Shown here piece by piece: positions 16,883-25,300 of a stretch of 64,000 nucleotides of DNA (its first letter is position 1; the number at the start of each line of letters is the position of its first letter). The DNA comes from Sva-07 sp963828415 (lineage in GTDB: Bacteria; Actinomycetota; Acidimicrobiia; Acidimicrobiales; Ilumatobacteraceae). The notes beneath the pieces were generated by a model. It was not told the DNA's origin. It worked only from the letters and a program-made list of their open reading frames with translations, and ran no database searches. The DNA lies in NCBI GenBank assembly GCA_963828415.1, contig CAWHEI010000012.1, forward strand, positions 1,054,001 through 1,118,000. The letters run 5' to 3'. The position numbers and the translations under genes are program-made.

Positions 16883-17680
16883 TCATGTGAAGATCCGGCG
16901 CCGCTTGGCGGTGGCTCTACCCTCCACCTGGGGTTCCTGGTCGAATCCCTCGGCGTCGAGTCGGACGACGAGCTGGTCCCACAGCTCGCTGTAGGTGATG
17001 TCGTAGTCGGCCGCTTCGATGATCTCGAGCGCAAAGTGTGTCATCGCCCCGTGGTAGATCGTCCCGAAACGGGCGTCGTACGAGTACTGGTTGTCGCGGC
17101 AACCCGACACGAGAACTTCGCGCATCTTCGACTGCGGATACTTCTCGGTCGAACGAGGGACCGCCCGGCGGCGCACGCCGGCGATCTCCCGACGACCGAT
17201 GACCGACGGGTTCACGAACCGCGGTCGTCGGTCGTCGGGAGTGGGCACCACATCGCCGCGTGTGACCGACCCGGAGAAGCACGAGTCGCTGATGACGGTG
17301 AGCCGCACCCCCGAGGGCATCGCCGCGAATCGCTGGCGTAGTTCGTCATCGACGATCAGCGCCCGCTTGGTGTCGTATGGGCACATCGCCTCGTCGTAGC
17401 GCGTCTCGTCACCGTCGTCGTCGGCAACGTAGGTGCCGTGGGAGCTGTTGGTGAACACGACGACGTCGCCTCGTTTCGAGTTCGCGATGAGCTTGTCGAG
17501 GCGGTTCAGGATCCGGCGTTTCGTCGCCTGGGCATCGAGGAGGACCGTGACGTTCCCGCGTGGAAAGTCGTAATGGTCGATCAGCAACGCCGCCCACGCC
17601 TTGGCGTCGTTGACACAGCCCTTGAGGTCCATGCCACGCGTCGGATAATCGTTGATCCCCACACACAGCGCGCTCTTCAT
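16883..17680 (-). CDS. metacaspase-like (C14) protease, compact form
   Basis: 265 residues from MKSALCVGINDYP with GGGAGGG just upstream of the ATG. It is a near-minimal C14 domain: first strand ALCVGIND with the substrate loop LKGCVNDAKAW, catalytic His81 in FTNSSHGTYV, acidic DDDGDETRYDEAMCPYD (calcium-binding-like loop seen in metacaspases), and catalytic Cys134 in VISDSCFSG. SGCRDNQYSYDARFG is the usual motif after the dyad. It has no extra domain, so the partner CHAT protein downstream may supply targeting. Divergent from the phosphorylase gene across 136 bases. Confidence 0.88.
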   Translation of the reverse strand: MKSALCVGINDYPTRGMDLKGCVNDAKAWAALLIDHYDFPRGNVTVLLDAQATKRRILNRLDKLIANSKRGDVVVFTNSSHGTYVADDDGDETRYDEAMCPYDTKRALIVDDELRQRFAAMPSGVRLTVISDSCFSGSVTRGDVVPTPDDRRPRFVNPSVIGRREIAGVRRRAVPRSTEKYPQSKMREVLVSGCRDNQYSYDARFGTIYHGAMTHFALEIIEAADYDITYSELWDQLVVRLDAEGFDQEPQVEGRATAKRRRIFT

Positions 17681-17816
17681 CAGCCCTCCCGTTGTCGACC
17701 GTGTCGTGATGAACACGCACGATCATCCAGGTCGCCCAGAATCCGCTCGCTCGTCGCGACACTACTCCCGCGCGTACTACCGTGGACAGGGCCAATCTGC
17801 GGGCACGGAGAAGGGG

Positions 17817-18977
17817 ATGATCATGACGATCACCGACCGGGTCGAGGTCGACCTCGCTCGCCGCATCTACGACTACGGCCTGACCGCAGACGACTACGGA
17901 CCGCGCCGCCACGGGGTGAGGGCAACAACGAAGGCTCGGGCAGCGCTCGACATCGACTGGCCCACCGGCAAGGAACCCGTACCGTTCGAGTTGCCCGTCG
18001 AACCCGACCCGACCGACCCGCTGCCTCGCGCCGACGTACTGGTGATCACCTGGACGGCCGCCGAGATGCTGGCGCTGGCCGACGTTCTCACCCCCGGTGT
18101 CAACCCACGGACGCGCTGGTACCGATACGCACGGCACTTCGAGGAGTACCTGCCCGAGATACGCAGCGGCGCTCCGGCGCGAGCGGTGCGTCGGCTCGGG
18201 TCGTATCACCCCACGCGCATCGGGTCGAAGACGGTGCTGTGCGTGAAGTCCGAACTGCATCTGAACCAGGACGGCGTCACGACGGGCGCCGGAACAGCAA
18301 CGCTGCCCGTCGCCCGATTCATCGAGCAGATGTACGACGAAGTGCAGCCCAAGCTCGTGATCACCGTCGGGACGGCCGGCGGCACGCTCGCCGACGCCGA
18401 ACTCGGCGACGTGATGATCACACGGTCGGTGCAGTTCCGGTGCACCAAGGAGTTCCGCAACGAAGCGTTCAACGACCGCGTGTACACGTCGTCGGCGACG
18501 GTGCGCCGCAAGCACCTGGCGACCGCGCTCAGACTGATGCAGGCTCACGCCCACGAGCTCACCGAGCCGGACTTCGGACCGCCGACCGAGTTCTACGACT
18601 TCGGACCCAACCTCCCGGGCTACGTCAACACCCCGTCCATCCTCGTCGACGGCACCGACTTCGCGCGCCGACTGCCGATGCTCACGACCGATTTCTTCGA
18701 GTTCGGAACGTCGACCAACGGCCTCGACCAGATCGGCTGCGGCGTCGAGATGGGCGACGCAGTGTTCGGCCTCGTCGGCGAGCGTCGGGGACCGGCCGGT
18801 CCGAAGTGGCTCGTGATCCGCAACGCATCGGACCCGGCGATCAACGGGCACCTGCCCACCGGACCGCCGAGCGCATTGGACATGCAGGCGCACTGGGCGG
18901 TCTGGTACTACGAGGCTTTCGGCTACTGGACGAGCGTCAACAGCGCCATCGCGACGTGGTCACAGATCGCGACGTAA
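17817..18977 (+). CDS. nucleoside phosphorylase/hydrolase superfamily protein
   Basis: 386 residues if begun at the ATG at 17817 (GGAG six bases before); an ATG at 17823 is equally plausible. The PNP/UDP-phosphorylase (MTAN-like) fold shows in LVITVGTAGGTLADAELGDVMITR (middle), the purine or ribose-binding glutamate in GCGVEMGDAVFGLV, and the catalytic Asp in VIRNASDPAIN. The N-terminal 100 residues, with PRADVLVITWTAAEMLALADVLTPG, form the first Rossmann-like strands. Such domains appear as sensor or effector parts of bacterial and fungal conflict systems beside caspases and CHAT proteins (family knowledge), where they may consume nucleosides. It lies between two protease genes here, in keeping with that role, but housekeeping salvage is not ruled out. 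Confidence 0.8.
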   Translation: MIMTITDRVEVDLARRIYDYGLTADDYGPRRHGVRATTKARAALDIDWPTGKEPVPFELPVEPDPTDPLPRADVLVITWTAAEMLALADVLTPGVNPRTRWYRYARHFEEYLPEIRSGAPARAVRRLGSYHPTRIGSKTVLCVKSELHLNQDGVTTGAGTATLPVARFIEQMYDEVQPKLVITVGTAGGTLADAELGDVMITRSVQFRCTKEFRNEAFNDRVYTSSATVRRKHLATALRLMQAHAHELTEPDFGPPTEFYDFGPNLPGYVNTPSILVDGTDFARRLPMLTTDFFEFGTSTNGLDQIGCGVEMGDAVFGLVGERRGPAGPKWLVIRNASDPAINGHLPTGPPSALDMQAHWAVWYYEAFGYWTSVNSAIATWSQIAT

Positions 18978-19042
18978 TCGTCACTTTCAGCGCGAACGGT
19001 TCTGGACTAGCGTGACGATCGCGGGCGGCGACAGGGACGCGC

Positions 19043-21148
19043 ATGCCGACATACGAATGCGATGACTTCCGGGTGACCTTCACCCGTACCGTCTCGGCTG
19101 ACTCCGGCGCGGACCTGTACCGGGTCGAGGCGGAGTACGCCGGCGGTCGCACGGTGAGCTCCACATTCCGGCTGCCGATGTCGTCGACGCGGCTCGAGGA
19201 GTTGGTCGTCAACCTCGCTCGCTCGGGGCTGCGAGAGATCGCTCCCACCGACATGGCGCTCGTTCACACGGACGCCGAACAGCTCGGCTCCGAACTCGGG
19301 ACGGCGCTGTTCGACGACGTGATCGGCGCCAGCTACATCGACGCACAGCGCGTGGCTGCCGCCGCGGGGCGTGGGCTGCGTCTGACGCTGTCGCTCGGCG
19401 CCACGCCGGAGTTGCTGAGTGTGCCGTGGGAGCTGCTGTACCGTCGGCCACGATTCCTCGCGAGCCAACGGCACACACCGATCGTGAGGTTTCTCGATGT
19501 CGGTGACGTGCCTGCGGCACTGCCGATCGACGGTCCTGTCAGGGTGCTCGGCGTCGTGTCGAGCCCGGCAGGTCTGGCGGCCCTCGACGTCGAGGACGAA
19601 CGCGCGCGAGTCGAAGCCGCACTCGACAGCATGATCGACCGTGGGCTCGTCGAGCTGGAGTGGTGCGATCCGGCAACGCCGCGTTCGCTGCGTCACTGCC
19701 TGCGCGACGGGACGTTCCACATCCTGCACTTCGTCGGCCACAGCGACTTCGACGCCACCGGTGAAGGAGCGCTGTACCTCAGCGACGAAGACGGACAACC
19801 CACAGCGGTCACCGACGCGGTGCTGACCGCCCTGCTCGGCGATCAGACCTCGTTGCGTCTCGTCGTGCTCAACTCGTGCAAGGGAGCGCGGACCACACTG
19901 ACCGATCCGTTCAGCGGCATTGCCACGAGCCTCGTGGCCCTGGGACTGCCAGCCGTCGTGGCGATGCAGTTCAGCATCAGCGACGACGCCGCCATCGTGT
20001 TCGCCGAGGAACTCTTCACGTCGCTCGTCGGGCGTCAGTACCCGATCGACGCCGCGGTTTCCGAGGCGCGCAAGGCGATCTTCGCCGAGGTGAGCGAGAT
20101 CGAGTGGGCAACGCCGGTGCTGTTCCTGCGCGCCTTCGACGGTCGCCTGTTCGAGTTCGCCGCCGAGCCCACCGCCATTCCGTTGAAGGTCGCACCGATG
20201 ACGGTCATCGCAGTCGACGAACCCCAGGTCACTTCGGCGTCATCGTCAGCGGATCCCGCCGACGCGCCACCGCTCGCCACGCCGCCTCCCCCACCGCCCT
20301 GGCAGACCCATTCGTCGACGCGGGATGGGCCTGATGACGCACCGGTGGGCCACCGCCGACGGCGATTCGCGATCGTTGCTGCCGTGGCGGTGGTGGCTGT
20401 GGGCGTCGCATCGCTGGTGCTGCTGCGCCTGCGCAACGACGACGACTCTGCCACCGTCGACGCCCGCCAGACCAACGCGCGCGAGGACGTGACGCCGATC
20501 GGCACGACCGTGACCGAACCGGCGTCAACGGACGCGGCGAACCCCACCCAACCAGCGACCACCCAACCAGCGACCACCACGCCGACATCGACGCCGACCA
20601 CGACGCCGACATCGACGCCGACCTGCGCCGGCTCACCGCTGCCGCCACGGCCGGCACTCACCGGGCTCTCGCCCGAATTCGACGACGAGTTCAACACGGT
20701 CCAGCAGTGGCTCGACCTGCTGGCATCGGCGCAACCCGGTGCGGACAACACCGCCGTGGTCGACGCGATGACCGCCGTGTTTCCCACCTCGAACGTGACG
20801 GCATCGGGGAATCTCGACGGCTACGTCGGCATGGAAGCCTCCTACCTGTTGCCCGTCACGGCATCGACCGGCCGCGACGGCAACACCACGCTCGATGTCG
20901 CGGCCCTGATCTACGACAACGCGACGCGCACCACGCCGTGTCGTACCGGCTTTCTGTGCTCGAACTACACCGTCGGTCCCAACGGGATGATCCTCGACGC
21001 CCGTTCCGGCGCCGCCCCACCGATGACACTCGATGACCTCTACGTGGACAACGTCTGGCTGGCGTCGACCGACCTCGGCCCGTTCGCGGACCGTCTCACG
21101 GTCGCCGACTGGTTCACCTCGGCCTGCCGGTCGGCGGAGGCGTCATGA
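19043..21148 (+). CDS. membrane-anchored CHAT-domain protein with external C-terminal domain
   Basis: 701 residues from ATG. N-terminal segment 1-110 is beta-rich; the CHAT domain spans about 115-375, with LLSVPWELLYRR, catalytic His233 in LHFVGHSDF and Cys279 in VLNSCKGA, then LVALGLPAVVAMQF. A Pro-rich linker leads to a basic anchor (HRRRRF) and a single membrane helix (about 442-463, AIVAAVAVVAVGVASLVLL). A Thr/Pro linker with near-repeats follows, then a 155-residue C-terminal domain with Cys pair (PCRTGFLC) and no known match. The positive-inside rule puts the protease in the cytoplasm and the last domain outside, so it may convert an outside signal into proteolysis. Confidence 0.85.
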   Translation: MPTYECDDFRVTFTRTVSADSGADLYRVEAEYAGGRTVSSTFRLPMSSTRLEELVVNLARSGLREIAPTDMALVHTDAEQLGSELGTALFDDVIGASYIDAQRVAAAAGRGLRLTLSLGATPELLSVPWELLYRRPRFLASQRHTPIVRFLDVGDVPAALPIDGPVRVLGVVSSPAGLAALDVEDERARVEAALDSMIDRGLVELEWCDPATPRSLRHCLRDGTFHILHFVGHSDFDATGEGALYLSDEDGQPTAVTDAVLTALLGDQTSLRLVVLNSCKGARTTLTDPFSGIATSLVALGLPAVVAMQFSISDDAAIVFAEELFTSLVGRQYPIDAAVSEARKAIFAEVSEIEWATPVLFLRAFDGRLFEFAAEPTAIPLKVAPMTVIAVDEPQVTSASSSADPADAPPLATPPPPPPWQTHSSTRDGPDDAPVGHRRRRFAIVAAVAVVAVGVASLVLLRLRNDDDSATVDARQTNAREDVTPIGTTVTEPASTDAANPTQPATTQPATTTPTSTPTTTPTSTPTCAGSPLPPRPALTGLSPEFDDEFNTVQQWLDLLASAQPGADNTAVVDAMTAVFPTSNVTASGNLDGYVGMEASYLLPVTASTGRDGNTTLDVAALIYDNATRTTPCRTGFLCSNYTVGPNGMILDARSGAAPPMTLDDLYVDNVWLASTDLGPFADRLTVADWFTSACRSAEAS

Positions 21149-21508
21149 CGATCATCCGGTCACGCGCCGTCGTCGCGGCTCACCCACATCCGGATCATCC
21201 GGCGCACCAGCGTCAACACCTCGTCTTCGGAACCAGCGACGCGCACCTCGCTGTCGCCGGCGACATCACTCCACACCGCGCGCGGATCGTTGCGTCGTCA
21301 CGCCACACGGTCACCTGGATGACCAGCGAATCCATCGCACCCCCGATCGGGTCCACGGTGACCATCGTGCGCACCGACGCCGTGACCAACGCGTCCATCA
21401 GCCGTCGCGGCCGCATGCACCCGTTGACGCGACGGTGACGCGGCCGCGACGAGCGCCGATGCAACCTCGGGCAGTCCCAATCCATCCGCCCCAGGGAGTC
21501 GCGTCGAC
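21149..21508. other. 360-bp gap between CHAT and BTAD genes; possible small minus-strand gene
   Basis: No confident gene. On the plus strand a short frame begins with an ATG overlapping the CHAT stop (21145-21438), but it is His/Arg rich and unlike its neighbours. On the minus strand a frame from 21398 (MDALVTASVRTMV, then LVIQVTVWRDD) looks protein-like, and a second frame ending at 21160 (VWSDVAGDSEVRVAG, then LTLVRRMIRMWVSRDDGA) looks like its continuation in another phase. Together they would make a protein of about 80 residues with one frame break near 21285. The gap also must hold the promoter of the BTAD gene, whose AGGGAG site lies just before 21509. Confidence 0.4.
21160..21276 (-). 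CDS. possible 38-residue ORF or 3' end of a frame-broken small gene
   Basis: GTG start at 21276, stop TGA read from 21162-21160. The sequence has balanced, acidic-then-amphipathic composition (GDSEVRVAGSEDEVLTLVRR) quite unlike antisense noise in this GC-rich DNA. No ribosome site stands out. It may be the tail of the small frame starting at 21398; one inserted base near 21285 would join them. No family recognised. Confidence 0.25.
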   Translation of the reverse strand: MWSDVAGDSEVRVAGSEDEVLTLVRRMIRMWVSRDDGA

Positions 21509-22324
21509 ATGTCGGTTGTCACCATCGATGCAGTATCGGTTCACAGATCGGCCCGAGCGGCCATACGGACGAGGCGGCGCCCCATGAGCCGCCCGACCTC
21601 GCCGAGCATCGAGGTCCCGGCGCCGAGGATCCATGTGTCGGTGATGAGCGGATTCGACGCGAGGGTCGGCTCGAAACCGGTGTATCTGTCGGCGAACGTC
21701 GAGCGGGTGGTCGCCCTCCTGGCCGTGCGTGGACGACCGCAGTTGCGCATCACGGTGGCCTCGACACTGTGGATGGACACCACCACCGATCGGGCCGCTG
21801 CCAACCTTCGGACCGCATTGTGGCGGGCGCGACAGAGCACTGGTGACCTGCTCACCCTGGAAGGCCACTACGTGGCGCTCGCGTCGGGGGTGTCCGTCGA
21901 TCTCACCGAACTGTTCGAGCGGGCCCGCCGACTGATCGACGACGACAGCCCACTCGGAGCCGACGACGGAGACCCCGGCAGCCTCGCCGGAGATCTGCTT
22001 CCCGGTTGGGACGAGGAGTGGATCACCTTCGAACGCGAACGTCTCCGTCAGTTGCGCATCCACGCGCTCGAATCGCTCTGCGCCAAGCTCTCACGCGCGG
22101 GGCGTCCGGGCGAAGCGATCGACGCCGGCCTCGCTGCCGTCGAGGCAGAACCGTTGCGCGAGAGCGCACAGCGGGCACTGGTGGCCGCGCACTTGGCCGA
22201 GGGAAACATCAGCGAAGCGCGCCGGCAGTACCACCTCTACCGCGAACTCCTGCGTGAAGCGCTCGGTATCGAGCCCTCCGAACAATTGCGCGCGATGGTC
22301 GACCTCAGCGCGGCACGTCGCTGA
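21509..22324 (+). CDS. BTAD-domain regulator (SARP-like, compact)
   Basis: 271 residues from ATG with AGGGAG upstream; a later Met (21584) would remove 25 poorly conserved residues. Residues about 40-120 match the winged-helix part of SARP/AfsR regulators (YLSANVERVVALLAVRGRP, then ANLRTALWRARQ). Residues 125-270 form the bacterial transcriptional activator domain, a TPR-like helical block with GDLLPGWDEEWITFERERLRQLRIHALESL and RRQYHLYRELLREALGIEPSEQL. Such proteins activate clusters they sit in. It is the only obvious transcription factor between the protease island and the contractile operon, so it is the best candidate controller of one or both (inference). Confidence 0.85.
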   Translation: MSVVTIDAVSVHRSARAAIRTRRRPMSRPTSPSIEVPAPRIHVSVMSGFDARVGSKPVYLSANVERVVALLAVRGRPQLRITVASTLWMDTTTDRAAANLRTALWRARQSTGDLLTLEGHYVALASGVSVDLTELFERARRLIDDDSPLGADDGDPGSLAGDLLPGWDEEWITFERERLRQLRIHALESLCAKLSRAGRPGEAIDAGLAAVEAEPLRESAQRALVAAHLAEGNISEARRQYHLYRELLREALGIEPSEQLRAMVDLSAARR

Positions 22325-22350
22325 CCGACGACCGGTGCCCGCCGGGTGCC

Positions 22351-25300
22351 TCAGGCGACGACGAACTCACGCAGCGCCGCGTTGGGATGTGCGAGGCAGA
22401 ACGTGTGTGCATCGCCGAGCGAGGTGATGACACCCGCTGCGGTGGGATCGAGCGGCTCGGCGGTCGTGTCGGCGATGGCGAGCACGAACACGCGCGAGCC
22501 TGCGCCAACCGCGCCGACGTCCCAGCTCAACACGGCGACGCCGCTCTCGCCTGCGACGCGGGGCTCCGTCGCCGTCACCCCGACCGCGGCGACGCCGAAT
22601 GGTTCCAACGTGACCTCGAACAGCCGGTGTCGCACCGCCGCGAGGTGGATGTTGCCGGTGTTCGCCGACCGCAGATAGAGGCGGTTCGTCGCCGACGGCG
22701 CGATCACATCGCGTCCCCAGGTCGTGATCACATCGAACAGCGCCTGGCGATCGGCACCCACCGCGACCTCCGCCCCGGGGACCACGACGAGATCGCCCAG
22801 CGCGAACCCTCCGGTGACCACACGGGTGCCGGCGGCCTCGGTCGACGTTCGTCGCACCGAGAGCCCGCGGCGGCGCGGTTCCGCGATCGCCGCGATGCCG
22901 GCTTCGCGACACTGCCGGTTGATCGCCGCGCGGACCTGGCGGGCAGTGGCGGTCGCTGGTGACGGGATCTCCTTCGTCGTCGGCGGAAATTGGATCAGAC
23001 CGTTCACCACGACCGTGCACACCAACGTGCGAGGCACGCCCGAGCCCGGCGGCGTCAGGTTGAACGGGCCACGGCTCGCGAACGGGGTGATGAAGGACTG
23101 GCCGGCCGCTGCGGTGCGCGTCACTCCGGTTGCCATTCCGAGCCTGCCGGCCGCCGTGCTCGCAGCTGCGAAGGTGAGTTCGGCACCACCGATCGGTGTG
23201 ACGGCGAGCGCGTCCTGGAAGTTGTTCGGGTACTGGCGTCCACTCGCTCGCACCGGAATGCCGGCGTCGATCATCGATCGGTTGATCACGGCCGCCACCT
23301 CGTCGGCGAACGCAGCGCCGATGTTCCGAATCGCCGGGTCACCGGGCGCGAACGAGATGGTGACGTTGTGGGTCGAGCGCAGCCGGAAGGCCCGCACCGG
23401 CGCCACGGAGAGGTTGTAGGGGCCGGGTCTGGCGAACTCGGAGAGCGTCGTCGGAGCGCCCGCTGCGGTGAGCCCGAACGGCGCTGCCCCATTCGCAGCG
23501 TTGCCGAGCCCGCCCCCGGGTGCTGCGATCGTGAATCCGGTGCGGTCGTCGGCGCGCAGCACGATGCGGTCGTCGTCGGCGGCGTCGACGACCTCGCACT
23601 CCCGGTACGCCACCTTGGGTTCGGTGTGGATCACGTCGAACACGCTCGACGGACCGCGGGCGAGCGGGTCCTCGGTCGATCTCGCCAGGGCGAGCAGTCC
23701 GATGCGTCGGTGCCCGGTGAGGTCGGCGGCGCTCCACTGGAAACCAGGTGCCCCGGTGCCGAAGATCACCGCACGCGGGTAGCCGGGGGCGACGACGTCG
23801 TGGTCGACGTTCTGAGGGTCGGCGACCGCCAGGTCGTCGATCGTCGTCCACGAACCGAACTTCGACGCTGCGGTGAGGGTGCCGGCGCCGAGCGCGTCCC
23901 AGAGTGCGTCCGGGAGTTCGGGTGGGCCGTTGTCGGCAGGCGCCCACAGCAACGCGACCCGTGCGGACGTGGTCGAGAACGCGCCCCGGTTGTTGATCTG
24001 GACCGTCACGAACGACGGACCCGGTCTGATCGGTTCGTTGACGACATCCTCGTCGAACTCGACGCCGTCGAGCACGAGACCGCGCCGTGGGTCGGTGGCG
24101 GTCTGCTTGATGTCCGGCGACGCGTCGAGCGTGACCGACGTGGGAACGACGGCGTCGACGGCCGGGCCGGGGACCGGCTGGTTCCATCCATCGTCGAGCG
24201 TGGAGGTGCGCACGTGCAACCTGACGTCCTTGGCCGTGGCCGCGCCGACATGACGTTCGTACACGCCGCGCCCCCACAGCCCGGCCCGCAGGAGTTGCCG
24301 GCGCGGTTCGTAGGTGAGATCGGCAACGCGGGCGTTCGGCAGCCCCTCGTTGAACACCGCCCAGGAGGTGCCGCCGTTCGTGCTCACCCACACCCCCACG
24401 TCGGTGCCGGCGAACAGCCGATCGGGGTTCATGCGGTCGAACTCGATGGCGCGGACACCGACACGGTTGCCTGCGGCGTCCTGGATGTCGGCGCCGATGT
24501 GGGTCCACGACACGCCGCTGTCGATCGTGCGGAAGAGCAGTTCGATCGGGGGCACGAACGCCCCCTGCGCATACACGCCGACGAGGACGGTGCCCGGTGT
24601 CGTCGGATGCACGGCGATGGCGTCGACCTCGCCGACGCCATCGACGCTCGGCAGCGGCGTCACCCGCCCCCAGGTGTCGCCGCCGTCGTCCGAGCGATAC
24701 ATCCGGCCAGCGAGATCGCCGACCCACGCCACGTTCGGGTCGCTCGGCGCGAACGCGACCTCCGTCGCGCGTCCTTCCGTGCTCCAACCCCAGTCTCCGG
24801 CGTGCGACGGGTTCACGTCGAGATCGACGCGCACCCGCACCGACGACGCCGCGGGGACCCCGGCGAGCAGCTGACGCAGGGAATGGATCAGCTCGACCGA
24901 TGTCACCCCGGTTTCGCTCGCAGTGCCGAGCCCGGCAGCGGTGAGGTCGAGCAGCGGGGTCTGGCGGACCGGGGCCTGTTCGCGGATCCTGATCTGGTCG
25001 AGCGGCGGCGGGGGCGGGACGAAGTCGAACGTCTTGGATCGATTGAGCGAGAACGACCGTGCCGGGAATGCCGGCTGCGCAGTGAAGCTCGCGGCAGCCG
25101 AGCCGGCGATGTCGGCGGTGCGGTTGGCGGCCGTTGTCGTGAGTCGGATTCCCCAGTCGACCGGATTGGTCGAGACGAGGATCGACACGGGCAACGCGGC
25201 GCGCAACCGGATCGCGAGGGCATGGAGCCCCAACACCGATCCGGCAGCGAAGTCGATGTCGACCGGCCCACCAGCGTCATGGGTGACGGTCAATCGCGTG

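Noticed and set aside
21145..21438. 97-residue plus-strand gene overlapping the CHAT stop (ATGA)
   Set aside because: The overlap looks attractive, but the product is His/Arg/Thr-rich with no protein-like pattern, and the opposite strand looks more coding.
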